A DNA stretch of 37,428 bases, taken from positions 34,644 to 72,071 of the forward strand of contig JANQWS010000060.1 of NCBI GenBank assembly GCA_030729785.1, in the 5' to 3' direction. The notes beneath the pieces were generated by a model. The model did not search any database. It was given only the letters and a program-made list of their open reading frames with translations, and was not told the origin of the DNA. Position 1 is the first letter of the stretch; each line of letters begins with the position of its first letter. Shown here piece by piece: positions 1 through 8,408 of this stretch. The DNA comes from Algoriphagus sp. (GTDB lineage Bacteria > Bacteroidota > Bacteroidia > Cytophagales > Cyclobacteriaceae). A program made the translations under genes and the position numbers.

Positions 1-10
1 ATTTAAGGAT

Positions 11-90
11 CTTGGTACATTGTACTTGGTACTTCGTACAATTTTTAGCGTCTTGGTAATTAGTACATTGTACTTAGTACTTCGTACAAT
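11..90. repeat. Two near-identical GTAC-rich repeat units
   Basis: Two 31-nt units at 12-42 and 60-90 differ at only two positions (GG versus AG, twice) and lie 48 nt apart. Each contains the perfect dyad GTACATTGTAC and ends in CTTCGTACAAT, and ATTGTAC pairs with GTACAAT ten bases later. They sit directly after the stop of the lutC-like gene. Related words recur at 8289-8310 and 13880-14135, so this is one member of a dispersed intergenic family. Function is unknown to me. Confidence 0.75.
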
Positions 91-651
91 CTAAACCAAT
101 ACTACCCTTAAACTCTTCGCTCCTTGTGCTCCAATGACCAAGGACTGTTCAATGTCTGCGGTTTTGGAAGGGCCAGCAAGGAATAGTCCAAAGCCGGATT
201 GGGCTCCTGCTATTTTATCATAGCCTTGATGCATGGTGTCTTCAAGACGGTTGCGATCGAGAACAATCACCAAGTGCTCGGTAGCAAAGGGCAGTGCACG
301 AAGTCCAAGCTGGGTGTCCTCAAGCCAGATGGCACCATTTTCTGCTACCCCAAATTGCCCGTCAAGGATAGCTACTTCCAAGGTCTCCAAGGCATGTGGG
401 TCCTCCGGCAAGGAAAGAGTTGCCAGCTCGGAAAAATGTACCGAAAGGGAAATTACTTTTGAAAATCCCGAAGATGAAAACCACTCTTCGAACTCGCTTT
501 TGGATAGCACTTCTCCCTTGTTGCTGGAGATGGACTGCGTAAATCGTTCCACCAAATCTCCTGAGCCGCTGAAATTAGGGATGTCGGGCAACGCTTTGGG
601 TTCGAGGGTCAGGCTTCGAATCGCGCTTAAGATTTTTTCTCTGCTGCTCAT
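91..651 (-). CDS. LutC-type LUD-domain protein, L-lactate oxidation
   Basis: LutC is the third subunit of the LutABC complex, which oxidises L-lactate to pyruvate in the cytoplasm. The product is 186 aa from the chosen start. The LUD (DUF162) domain fills most of it, with the GVAENGAIW segment in the middle and the C-terminal GPSKTADIEQ segment followed by a G-A-Q-G-A-K stretch, both usual for the family. I chose the ATG at 651 because it overlaps the lutB stop as ATGA, as lutB does with lutA; an in-frame ATG seven codons upstream (672) would overlap lutB by 25 bases. It is the last gene of a five-gene operon and is followed by repeats rather than an obvious terminator. The family is clear; the exact start is less so. 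Confidence 0.9.
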   Translation of the reverse strand: MSSREKILSAIRSLTLEPKALPDIPNFSGSGDLVERFTQSISSNKGEVLSKSEFEEWFSSSGFSKVISLSVHFSELATLSLPEDPHALETLEVAILDGQFGVAENGAIWLEDTQLGLRALPFATEHLVIVLDRNRLEDTMHQGYDKIAGAQSGFGLFLAGPSKTADIEQSLVIGAQGAKSLRVVLV

Positions 652-2006
652 GACCTGTTTTTTCGATACCACTGTTGAAAAGATTCCTTAGGAGCATCTG
701 GGAGGTTTCTATTTTTCCCCCAGATATTCAAAGGATGATAAATCAGGCTATTTGGAAGGGACTTTAACGCATTCCGCATCAAGCTTCCAGAAATTTTGTA
801 GGCGAGAGGACTCTTGAATATTCCGTTTGCCAACTTCATGGATAGTCCTTTGGCGAATTCCCCTTGCGTTTTGGTTACCTCTTGCCTCCATTCGTACAAT
901 TGCTCGTGGATGTTGATTTTCACAGGGCATACATCCGTGCAACTTCCGCAAAGTGTGGAGGCAAAGGGAAGGCTACTGTGCTTCTTCAAATCTAGTCCTG
1001 GTGATAAAATGGAGCCAATCGGTCCTGGAACAGTGCTATTGTAACTGAATCCCCCACTTCTGCGGTAAATGGGGCAGGTATTCATGCAGGCCCCACAACG
1101 GATGCATTTGAGGGAGTTTCTGAATTTCTCGCGTGCCAGCTGTGCCGTACGGCCATTGTCAACGAGGATGATATGGATTTCTTTTCCGGGCGATGGACTT
1201 CTGAAATGTGAGTTGTAATTGGTGATGGGCTGCCCAGTGGCAGATCTTGCCAGCAAGCGAAGAAATACCCCCAGGTCTTTTCGTCGGGGCAGAATTTTTT
1301 CGATGCCCATGCAGGCGATGTGTACCTGGGCCAGGTGAACACCCATGTCGGCATTGCCTTCGTTGGTACAAACGACAAATTCCCCTGTCTCTGCTATTCC
1401 AAAATTGACCCCAGTAATGGCCACTTTGGCAGCAAAGAATTTCTCCCGCAGGTGAATTCGGGCAGCCTGCGTGAGGTAAGCCGGATCTTCATTGCCTTTT
1501 TCAGTGTGCAGCTTCTCGTGAAAAAGTTCGGAAATCTCTCCTTTTTTGAGGTGGATTGCTGGCAAGACAATGTGGCTGGGGGGTTGGTTGAGAAACTGGA
1601 CGATGCGCTCTCCCAGGTCTGTGTCCACCACATCTACGCCGTGCTTTTCCAAATAGGGATTGAGATGGCACTCCTCCGTGAGGATGGACTTACTTTTGAC
1701 TACGGCTGTACAGTTTTGCTGTTGAAGGATTTCCAGTACCAGCCGATTGTGTTCTTCACTGTCTGCTGCCCAATGGACTATGATTCCATTTTTAGTGGCA
1801 TTGCGCTCAAATTCTTCCAGGTAGTCTGCAAGGTTTGCAAGGACGTTGTTTTTTATTCCGGAGGCTAGTTCCCGTAATTGCTCCCATTCGGGGATGCCTT
1901 TGCTAACTTTATCTCGCTTGTCGCGAACAAACCAAAGCGTTTCATCGTGCCATTTTGCCTTTTGGCTATCCTTCAGAAATTCGGCTGCATTCTCTGGATG
2001 TGTCAT
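648..2006 (-). CDS. LutB-type iron-sulfur subunit, L-lactate oxidation
   Basis: LutB is the iron-sulfur electron-transfer subunit of the LutABC L-lactate-oxidising complex. The chosen ATG at 2006 gives 452 aa. An N-terminal LUD-like domain is followed by two ferredoxin-type cysteine clusters: CIRCGACMNTCP at about 301-312, and a second cluster with cysteines near 353, 356 and 360 (CGSCTDVCP). The frame stays open a further 71 codons upstream, but that stretch is shadow sequence inside lutA, is Arg/His-rich and unlike the family. The ATG at 2006 overlaps the lutA stop by ATGA, which implies translational coupling. It lies between lutA and lutC in the same operon as a sugar kinase and aldolase, so its lactate probably comes from deoxysugar breakdown as well as from outside the cell. 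Confidence 0.92.
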   Translation of the reverse strand: MTHPENAAEFLKDSQKAKWHDETLWFVRDKRDKVSKGIPEWEQLRELASGIKNNVLANLADYLEEFERNATKNGIIVHWAADSEEHNRLVLEILQQQNCTAVVKSKSILTEECHLNPYLEKHGVDVVDTDLGERIVQFLNQPPSHIVLPAIHLKKGEISELFHEKLHTEKGNEDPAYLTQAARIHLREKFFAAKVAITGVNFGIAETGEFVVCTNEGNADMGVHLAQVHIACMGIEKILPRRKDLGVFLRLLARSATGQPITNYNSHFRSPSPGKEIHIILVDNGRTAQLAREKFRNSLKCIRCGACMNTCPIYRRSGGFSYNSTVPGPIGSILSPGLDLKKHSSLPFASTLCGSCTDVCPVKINIHEQLYEWRQEVTKTQGEFAKGLSMKLANGIFKSPLAYKISGSLMRNALKSLPNSLIYHPLNIWGKNRNLPDAPKESFQQWYRKNRS

Positions 2007-2761
2007 GACAGGGCCTGGTTTAGAATTTCCGCTAGGTGAAGAAACTTCAATTCTTGCTTGGATCGGGTGGCAATGCCTTGCAAGTGCATGATGCAGGACA
2101 TGTCTCCTCCGGTGAGGATTTCGGTTTTGTGCTTCAGGTGATCTCCCAGTCTGTCTTTGCCCATTTGGATGGATAGTGCTTCCTCGGTCACGGCAAAAGT
2201 TCCTCCAAAGCCACAGCATTCGTCTGTTCTGCTGAGTTCTACCCAGTCCAATCCTTCTAGATTTTCTAGGAGTTTACGGGCCTTATTAAATGGAGGTTGG
2301 TTGAGTTCCGATCCAGAGGAGAGATGCAGCCCACGCTGCCCATGGCAGGAGGAGTGAAATCCTACTCGGTGGGGGAATTTTCCTTCCAGCTTTTCAATTT
2401 TAAGCACGTCGGAGATGAATTCGATGAGTTCATAGATTTTATGCTCCAGGGCTTTCTGCTCCTTTTCTAGCCCGTCAATAGCCGGAAAGTGGTCTTTTAC
2501 GTGCAGGGTGCAGCTTCCAGAAGGGCAAACTACATAGTCATAGTCGTTGAAGGTCTCTATAAAATGCCTTGCTGTCCCTACGGTATCCCGTGCATACCCA
2601 GCATTGGCGAGAGGCTGTCCACAGCAGGTTTGACCCGAGGGGTAGGTCACGGTGCAGCCCAATTTCTCCAATAATTCCAGCGTCGCAATGCCTACTTGCG
2701 GGTAGAACTGATCTACGTAGCAGGGGATAAACAAGGCCACAGATGGGGAATTGGCTTTCAT
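2003..2761 (-). CDS. LutA-type cysteine-rich (CCG domain) subunit
   Basis: LutA is the subunit with two cysteine-rich CCG domains, resembling the heterodisulfide reductase/glycolate oxidase GlcF family; with LutB and LutC it oxidises L-lactate to pyruvate. The 252-aa protein has a CCG motif near residues 46-48 (QTCCGQP) and another near 182-184 (ECCGFGGTFA), plus the SSCHGQRG segment near 137-143. Length matches the family. It starts nine bases after the stop of the sugar kinase and overlaps lutB by four bases. The order kinase, lutA, lutB, lutC places lactate oxidation directly after lactaldehyde production. No signal peptide is seen, so it is cytoplasmic. Confidence 0.92.
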   Translation of the reverse strand: MKANSPSVALFIPCYVDQFYPQVGIATLELLEKLGCTVTYPSGQTCCGQPLANAGYARDTVGTARHFIETFNDYDYVVCPSGSCTLHVKDHFPAIDGLEKEQKALEHKIYELIEFISDVLKIEKLEGKFPHRVGFHSSCHGQRGLHLSSGSELNQPPFNKARKLLENLEGLDWVELSRTDECCGFGGTFAVTEEALSIQMGKDRLGDHLKHKTEILTGGDMSCIMHLQGIATRSKQELKFLHLAEILNQALS

Positions 2762-2770
2762 TGTGGTAAG

Positions 2771-4105
2771 TTAAGCGCTAGCGTTCATATTTACGAGCAT
2801 TGCAGCCCCTAAAGCCGAGCCATTTGGAAAATCACTCGGGATAAGTTCGATTCCAGGAAGCTTTTTGCGCAGCAGCTCTAGAAAAATCGGGTTGGCATTG
2901 AATCCTCCATCTACAAAAAGCCGCTTTACGGGTGCCCCCTCCAAAACGAGATTCACAGAGGCAGCTTGAATGCTGGTTAGCTCATGTAGAAAAGTGTAAT
3001 AGGCCTCAGTAAATTCAGAGAAGCTACTCCAATCACTGAATTCTCCATTTTCTATCCCAAAATTTTCTGGTTGAATGTGATGGAAGCGAATTCTTTTAGT
3101 AGGCTGGCTGCTGACTTTTTGGAACCAGGATTCTTCAAATTGAAGTTTTTTGTAGGTACCTAAGGGCAGGTTCCAATAGGCATACATTTCTTCCACTTGG
3201 TACTTATGCTCTTCACCGATAAAGAGGCGTGAGATCTTAATGGGCTGCCCGGAAATACTCAAAAATTGGAGGCAGTCCTTAGTCAGCTCCGATTCCGTGA
3301 GTGGGGTTTTATTAAAAGGGTTGATGCTAATCGCCCAGGTGCCCGTAGAAAGGAGGGCGAAGGGTTCGGTTTCCTGTTTCAGGTAGGGGAGAAGGGCTGC
3401 CGAAGAGTCATGTACGCCGATTCCACAGGGGATTCCACCTAGCTCAGGCTTGGTTTTTAAAAGGGAATCTCCGGGCAATATGGGAGCCTGAAGGCGGTCT
3501 ATTCCTTCTCGTTTCACCCAATCGTGGTAGTCCATCTTTTCAAAATCCCATAAGGCAGTATGGCAACCGATGCTGCTGTAGTCAGAGACAAATTGGCCTG
3601 TAAAAACCAGACTCAGGTACTGTGGGAGGTGCAGGCTTTTTTGGATCTTTTGGTAGACTTCTGGCTTTGCATACTTTAGAAAATAGAGTTGCAGGCCTGA
3701 ATTGAGCATGGCCAAAGGAGGGGAAGAGGTTTCCTTGCAAAAGGTGAATTTTCCTCCATTTTCGGAATAAAACCGTTCCAGAAGTTCTTCCGGAAAAGGC
3801 TTCAAATAATCATAGAGTGGTGCTACAGGTTCTCCCTTCAGGTCCGTATGAACAAAGGATGCCCCATGTCCAGAAAAATTGAGCCGTGTAATTTCAAACT
3901 CTGTCGAATTTAACGCGTCATGAAATGTCTCCAGCATCCAATCTCGAAGTGGCAGTACTGGTTCGCTCGGGAAGCCATCCTCATCTGGAATGGGATCCAG
4001 ACGGGTGTAACTATGATACACCTCACTAAGATTTTCATCAAAGAGAAAGAATTTCTTGTTGGTTTTCCCGATGTCGAATACGGCTGTTACTGGGGCTTTT
4101 GGCAT
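2771..4105 (-). CDS. FGGY-family sugar kinase, probable L-rhamnulokinase
   Basis: This 444-aa kinase probably phosphorylates L-rhamnulose to L-rhamnulose 1-phosphate with ATP. FGGY-kinase marks are the N-terminal phosphate loop DIGKTNKK (11-18), a likely catalytic Asp in GVHDSSAA (about D233), the phosphate segment LLSTGTWAIS (251-260), and the C-terminal GGFNANPIF and GSALGAAML segments. It is shorter than the roughly 490-aa enterobacterial RhaB. Substrate is inferred mainly from position: it lies 24 bases downstream of a fused rhamnulose-1-phosphate aldolase and just upstream of lutABC. L-fuculose or another ketose is possible. Family is certain; substrate is moderately so. Confidence 0.85.
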   Translation of the reverse strand: MPKAPVTAVFDIGKTNKKFFLFDENLSEVYHSYTRLDPIPDEDGFPSEPVLPLRDWMLETFHDALNSTEFEITRLNFSGHGASFVHTDLKGEPVAPLYDYLKPFPEELLERFYSENGGKFTFCKETSSPPLAMLNSGLQLYFLKYAKPEVYQKIQKSLHLPQYLSLVFTGQFVSDYSSIGCHTALWDFEKMDYHDWVKREGIDRLQAPILPGDSLLKTKPELGGIPCGIGVHDSSAALLPYLKQETEPFALLSTGTWAISINPFNKTPLTESELTKDCLQFLSISGQPIKISRLFIGEEHKYQVEEMYAYWNLPLGTYKKLQFEESWFQKVSSQPTKRIRFHHIQPENFGIENGEFSDWSSFSEFTEAYYTFLHELTSIQAASVNLVLEGAPVKRLFVDGGFNANPIFLELLRKKLPGIELIPSDFPNGSALGAAMLVNMNASA

Positions 4106-4129
4106 TGGAATTACAGGAGCTATTCGGGT

Positions 4130-6250
4130 TTATCTTGGGAAAGCTGCAGCCAGACCGCCATCCACATTGAGCATATTTCCTGTGGATTTGTTGAGCAATC
4201 CTCCTACAAAGGCAAAGGCTGCATCGGCAATGTCACTGACCTTGACGCTTTCCTTGAGTAGGGTGCGGTTGGCATAGTATTGTGGGAGATCAGTCACTTC
4301 GATTCCGTAGGCTTTGGCGCGATTTTCTGCCCAGCCCCCTTCCCAGATGTTGGAATTTTCGATGACTGCATCGGGGTTGACCACATTTACTCGGATTTTA
4401 TCTTCTGCCAGTTCGGCGGCCATCAGCCTAGACATGTGCAATTGTGCTGCCTTGGCGGTGCCGTAAGCCACATTTTTTGGACCTGCCACCAGGGCATTTT
4501 TACTTACAATATTCACAATGTCTCCCCCAAGACCTTGCTGCTTCATCAGGCTAACACCCAGTTTGGAGATGCGGAATTGTCCCATCACCAAGAGGTCGTT
4601 GAGTTTGTCCCAATCTTGATCGTTATGGTCTTCAAAGGATTTGGAAATGGATATGCCGGCGTTGTTGACCACTATATCCAGTCCTCCAAATTGGAGTGCT
4701 ATGGCCTGGGAAGCGCTGGCAATACTTTCTGGACTGGTCACATCTAGCTGGAGTCCGAAAACGTTGTCTTTGCCGTATTTTTTCTCAAATGCTGCTGAAG
4801 TTTGATCTAGCCGTTCTTGGTTGATGTCAGAGATAATTACACAGGCTCCTTCCTGCAGGAATTTTTCTACAATGCCTTTTCCTATGCCACCCGCACTTCC
4901 AGTGATGAGTGCAATCTTTCTGGAAAGCGGTTTTTCCTTAGGCATACGCTGCAATTTTGCCTCCTCGAGCAACCAGTATTCGATGTCGAAGGCTTCTTGT
5001 AGTGGCAAGGAAACGTAGCTGGATATGGCTTCCGCACCACGCATCACTTGGATGGCATTGATGTAAAATTCAGAGGCTACCCGGCTGGTTTGCTTGTCTT
5101 TGGCAAAGCTAAACATCCCGACTCCTGGCCAAATTATAACCACAGGGTTTGGGTCCCGCATGGCAGGGCTGTTAGGATGCTTGTGTTGCTCGTAATAGGC
5201 AGTATAGCGTTCTCGGTACGACTGAAAAGCAGCTTCCAATTGGGTGCGTAGTCCACTCAGATCTGAAAGGTCGGTAGCTGCAGGAATGTCAAGAACCAAA
5301 GGTGAGATTTTGGTGCGGAGAAAGTGATCTGGGCAACTGGTACCCATGGGGGCTAGTCGTTGCAGATCTTGGCTATTACTGAATTCCAAAACTACCTCCT
5401 TGTCCGTGAAGGTGCCCACCATTCGGGATGCTGAGGATGCCAATCCGCGCAAAAGCGGAGCGAGTTGAGCCGCTTGGCTTTTCCGTTGTTCTGGGGGCAG
5501 TGATTTGATTTTTTCTCCTCCAAAAACAGGTCGTTTTTTGCCATAGTTTTCTGCTAGAAATGCAGAGGCAGTTTCAATGACTTCCAAACTATTGAGGTAG
5601 CAGTCGTAGGAGGTATCTCCCCAGGTAAATAGGCCGTGACCTCCGAGCATAATACCTCTAATTCCTGGATTTTTGTCCAAGGCCTCCCTGAGTTTGAGTC
5701 CCAAGTCAAATCCAGGCCGCTGCCAAGGCACCCAAGCAATCGCTCCTTTCCAGAGGGTTTTGGTGATTTCCTCTCCATCCTTAGACGCGGCTATGGCGAT
5801 AGCTGCGTCTGGGTGGAGGTGGTCGATGTGTTTGAAGGGCAAAAATCCATGGAGGGGCGTGTCAATGGAAGGCGCTTTGGAGTTCAAGTCGTAGAGGCAG
5901 TGCCCAAATAACCCCACCATTTCGTCTTCGTGTTCCAAACCTCGGTAGATGCCTTTCAAGGCATTCAATTTGTCTACATACAATCCTGCAAGACCAGAGC
6001 GAGTCATCGTTCCGATATCTCCACCTGAGCCTTTGATCCACATCACTTCCACCCAGGTTTTGGTCAAGGGGTCCAGTTCTTTTGTTTTGCAGGAAGTATT
6101 TCCTCCCCCATAGTTTGTGATTCTGAGGTCAGCTCCGAGGAGGTTGGATCGGTAGAGGAATAGGTCAACTTCATTGCCTTCGAGTTGCGCAGCTTTCTCC
6201 TCATTCCAGAGGTAGTTCACGTAGTTAAACTGGGTGTTTGGGGTATTCAT
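4130..6250 (-). CDS. Bifunctional rhamnulose-1-phosphate aldolase / short-chain dehydrogenase
   Basis: This 706-aa fusion would cleave L-rhamnulose 1-phosphate to dihydroxyacetone phosphate and L-lactaldehyde, and oxidise the lactaldehyde to L-lactate in its second domain. Residues 1 to about 430 form a class II aldolase/adducin-type domain, with GGGNTS at 48-53, probable metal-binding histidines around H141, H144 and H146, and GGHG at 203-206. Residues from about 443 form a short-chain dehydrogenase with TGSAGGIG (450-457), NNAG (529-532), Ser583 and the Tyr596-x3-Lys600 pair, so both active sites look intact. Such fusions are known in rhamnose catabolism (RhaD/RhaEW type). It is the first gene of a minus-strand operon ahead of the kinase and lutABC. 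No isomerase or permease lies beside it. Confidence 0.9.
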   Translation of the reverse strand: MNTPNTQFNYVNYLWNEEKAAQLEGNEVDLFLYRSNLLGADLRITNYGGGNTSCKTKELDPLTKTWVEVMWIKGSGGDIGTMTRSGLAGLYVDKLNALKGIYRGLEHEDEMVGLFGHCLYDLNSKAPSIDTPLHGFLPFKHIDHLHPDAAIAIAASKDGEEITKTLWKGAIAWVPWQRPGFDLGLKLREALDKNPGIRGIMLGGHGLFTWGDTSYDCYLNSLEVIETASAFLAENYGKKRPVFGGEKIKSLPPEQRKSQAAQLAPLLRGLASSASRMVGTFTDKEVVLEFSNSQDLQRLAPMGTSCPDHFLRTKISPLVLDIPAATDLSDLSGLRTQLEAAFQSYRERYTAYYEQHKHPNSPAMRDPNPVVIIWPGVGMFSFAKDKQTSRVASEFYINAIQVMRGAEAISSYVSLPLQEAFDIEYWLLEEAKLQRMPKEKPLSRKIALITGSAGGIGKGIVEKFLQEGACVIISDINQERLDQTSAAFEKKYGKDNVFGLQLDVTSPESIASASQAIALQFGGLDIVVNNAGISISKSFEDHNDQDWDKLNDLLVMGQFRISKLGVSLMKQQGLGGDIVNIVSKNALVAGPKNVAYGTAKAAQLHMSRLMAAELAEDKIRVNVVNPDAVIENSNIWEGGWAENRAKAYGIEVTDLPQYYANRTLLKESVKVSDIADAAFAFVGGLLNKSTGNMLNVDGGLAAAFPR

Positions 6251-6477
6251 ACAGGATGGAAATCAGGTATTGGTAAATTTATTTTTGGTTACTAAAAATT
6301 AAATTCATGTTGGCCCTGCAATCTTTGGTAAGGATTCGTTGCCTTTCCTCGGTAGTTAGATTTTTTAGCGCACCGCCGAGTGATTCAAATTACATTAAAA
6401 AACTAAAAAGCGGAAGATTTTTTGATTGAAGATTAAAAAGGTGGTCCAGATTGAATACAGGCAGAATGCTGTTGAGT
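6251..6477 (-). promoter_or_regulatory. Leader/promoter region of the deoxysugar operon
   Basis: This gap lies upstream of the aldolase-dehydrogenase gene and should hold the operon promoter. It is AT-rich. I see a short inverted repeat CTCGG (6348-6352) and CCGAG (6376-6380) flanking a T-run, which could be an operator or hairpin, and a GAAGATT direct repeat near 6412-6435. No convincing TAnnTTTG box was found on the minus strand, so the promoter itself is not located. Confidence 0.3.
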
Positions 6478-6518
6478 AAAAAAAAACTCCTGCCTCGAAT
6501 GAACCAGGTAGGAGTTTT
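6478..6518 (-). terminator. Intrinsic terminator after the DUF2911 gene
   Basis: On the minus strand AAAACTCCTACCT (plus 6506-6518) pairs with AGGCAGGAGTTTT (plus 6483-6495) with one G-U wobble and a 10-nt loop, followed by nine T residues (plus-strand A-run 6478-6486). It starts 29 bases after the DUF2911 stop and separates that gene from the deoxysugar operon. Confidence 0.85.
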
Positions 6519-6546
6519 GGGAGATGGAAGTCTTTCTCGGAAAAGC

Positions 6547-7143
6547 TTAAAACTGGTTTTTAAACTGCTCCATTTTTTGATCTACCTGGGTATCTACCAT
6601 AAAGGAAACAGCCGAAGTCTCCCAAGCTAGGGTTACTTGCGCTACCTTGTTGTTGCCAGCAGAAATATGGTACTGAAGACGCTCGGTAGCAGCTACAGTT
6701 GCAGGAGCTGCCTTCACAGCCACTGCATCGTCAGCAGCAAGTGCTGCCTCATCGATCTTATTGTCTTTCATGTAGCTGTAGATGCTCTCTGCTTTTTTGT
6801 TGAGGTGGATGGTCCACTCACCAGAAGCTGCAGGAGTTACAAAAATAGAATACTTCCCAGCTGCCAAATTCTTACCACCTACGTTCACCGCAGTGCTGAA
6901 TTCGATGATGGTCTGGCCATTGGCACCTGCTCTCCAGCTTTCGCCGTACTTGACGATTCCACCAAACACCTTTCTTCCCTTCACTGCAGGAGAAGAGTAG
7001 TCGATACTGATTTTGGTGAAGCCTACTACTTGGCTTACCTGAGCTGCAGGGCTTGCTGCTGGTTGCTGAAGTTGCGCTAGTGACACACTTATTCCCATAA
7101 AAAACAGGGCTAGGGTCAACAGGATACGAGTTTGATTTTTCAT
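6547..7143 (-). CDS. Secreted DUF2911-family protein
   Basis: This is a 198-aa exported protein of the DUF2911 family, common in Bacteroidota and of unknown function. Residues 1-23 form a signal peptide (Lys/Arg start, LLTLALFF core, cleavage after SLA-Q). The mature part carries typical segments: SIDYSSPAVKGRKVFGG, then YGESWRAGANGQT, and KYSIFVTP followed by a W-T-I-H-L-N motif. An alanine/valine-rich stretch near 130-150 looks like a linker. No lipobox cysteine follows the signal, so it is probably periplasmic. It is transcribed alone, divergent from the ABC ATPase gene and ended by its own terminator. No function can be assigned from context. Confidence 0.88.
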   Translation of the reverse strand: MKNQTRILLTLALFFMGISVSLAQLQQPAASPAAQVSQVVGFTKISIDYSSPAVKGRKVFGGIVKYGESWRAGANGQTIIEFSTAVNVGGKNLAAGKYSIFVTPAASGEWTIHLNKKAESIYSYMKDNKIDEAALAADDAVAVKAAPATVAATERLQYHISAGNNKVAQVTLAWETSAVSFMVDTQVDQKMEQFKNQF

Positions 7144-7316
7144 GGTTGATTTTTCATTTATGCCGTGAAGCTAACAAAAAAAATAGGCCCTTGTTTACAA
7201 AAAGCGGTTGAACTTGGGCTAACCTTTGGAAATGGTTTTGGAAAGTGGATTTTTCAAAACCTCTTTCTATCTTAGACTGATTATCTTCCTCCATTTCCAG
7301 CCCTTCATTTTTAACC

Positions 7317-8276
7317 ATGTCCTATTTTTCCCTCCGCACACTCACCAAATCCTATGATTCACATGTTGCCTTGCAGGAATTTAATCTGGAGCTGGCCAAA
7401 GGGGAGTTTGTCTCTATTATTGGCGAAAGTGGTTCGGGCAAAAGTACGCTACTTCGCATCGCTGCAGGCTTGTTAACCCAAACAGGGGGAGAGGTGCTGT
7501 TGGATGGAAAGAAAATTGAAAACCCAGAACAAAAACTGGTTCCTGGATACGATGAGATCAAACTCATCCATCAAGATTACCAGTTATTTCCCAATACCTC
7601 CGTCGAAGAAAATATCACCCGACCGCTGTTGAATTACGAAGAAAACTACCGGAATCAACGCGTAGGGCATCTGCTCGATCGACTTGGGTTGACCCCCTAC
7701 AAGGATAGGCTCCCACGGCAACTCAGTGGGGGTCAGCAGCAAAAAGTTGCCATTGCGCAGGCATTAGCGGTGGAGCCGGAGGTGCTGCTCTTGGATGAGC
7801 CCTTTAGCCACTTAGACGCGATTCAAAAGCGGAAGCTAATCTACGAACTGAAGGAACTGCTTTGCGAGATGGGTACCACAGTAATCTTTGTGACCCACGA
7901 CTTGGACGATGCGCTCTGGCTCACAGATTCCTTGGTGGTCCTTCAAAAAGGGAAAATTACCCAGAAAGGTAATTCCAAGGCACTATGTGAGCAACCTAAA
8001 TCGAAGTATGTGGCACGACTTTTTTCGTCCATCAATGCACTTCCAGATCGAGAGCAGTCCTTTATTCGGCCAGCTGACATTCGAATTCGTACCCGAGGAG
8101 GTCTTGTGGGACACGTGGTGGATCAGCGGTTTTTAGTGCATTACAATAGCCTTCAGGTTCGCCTAAAGAAGGGGGGGCAGCTATGGGAGGTGGATGACCC
8201 AGCCAGAAAATACCAAATTGGCGACCGAGTTTACCTGCACATTCAAGAAGAAAAAGTATTGGTACTGAAGTCTTAG
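7317..8276 (+). CDS. Orphan ABC transporter ATPase (PotA/FbpC-like)
   Basis: This 319-aa ATPase would energise an import-type ABC transporter at the inner membrane. It shows Walker A GESGSGKST (36-44), Q-loop Gln86, signature LSGGQQQ (136-142), Walker B LLLDEP with Glu161, and switch His194 (VTHD). About 100 residues follow the nucleotide-binding domain, with a TOBE-like beta-rich end (IRPADIRIR, then GDRVYLHIQEEKV), as in PotA, FbpC and CysA-type importers. No permease or binding protein is adjacent: upstream is the divergent DUF2911 gene and downstream a repeat-filled gap. It may serve a permease coded elsewhere or have another ATPase role. Substrate is unknown. Confidence 0.85.
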   Translation: MSYFSLRTLTKSYDSHVALQEFNLELAKGEFVSIIGESGSGKSTLLRIAAGLLTQTGGEVLLDGKKIENPEQKLVPGYDEIKLIHQDYQLFPNTSVEENITRPLLNYEENYRNQRVGHLLDRLGLTPYKDRLPRQLSGGQQQKVAIAQALAVEPEVLLLDEPFSHLDAIQKRKLIYELKELLCEMGTTVIFVTHDLDDALWLTDSLVVLQKGKITQKGNSKALCEQPKSKYVARLFSSINALPDREQSFIRPADIRIRTRGGLVGHVVDQRFLVHYNSLQVRLKKGGQLWEVDDPARKYQIGDRVYLHIQEEKVLVLKS

Positions 8277-8288
8277 AAAAAGTATAAA

Positions 8289-8310
8289 GTACGAAGAACC
8301 AAGTACCAAG
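8289..8310. repeat. GTAC-family intergenic repeat copy
   Basis: GTACGAAGAACC followed by AAGTACCAAG is the reverse complement of the words seen at 12-42 and 13961-13986 (CTTGGTACTTGG, CTTCGTAC). It sits 13 bases after the ABC ATPase stop. Confidence 0.6.
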
Positions 8311-8408
8311 AAATAGTTGAGGTTTAAACCTCAATTATTTTTGAGAAAATGGCAGTAAATATCCTTAGTGGTTTTAACTAATTGAATCTCAATCGAAATG
8401 CAATAGAA

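Noticed and set aside
1320-1868. 182-aa plus-strand frame antisense to lutB
   Set aside because: The lutB frame carries clear family motifs; this one has none and has no promoter.
2007-2219. 71-residue N-terminal extension of lutB
   Set aside because: It lies inside lutA, is rich in Arg and His, and the ATG at 2006 overlaps the lutA stop in the usual ATGA way.
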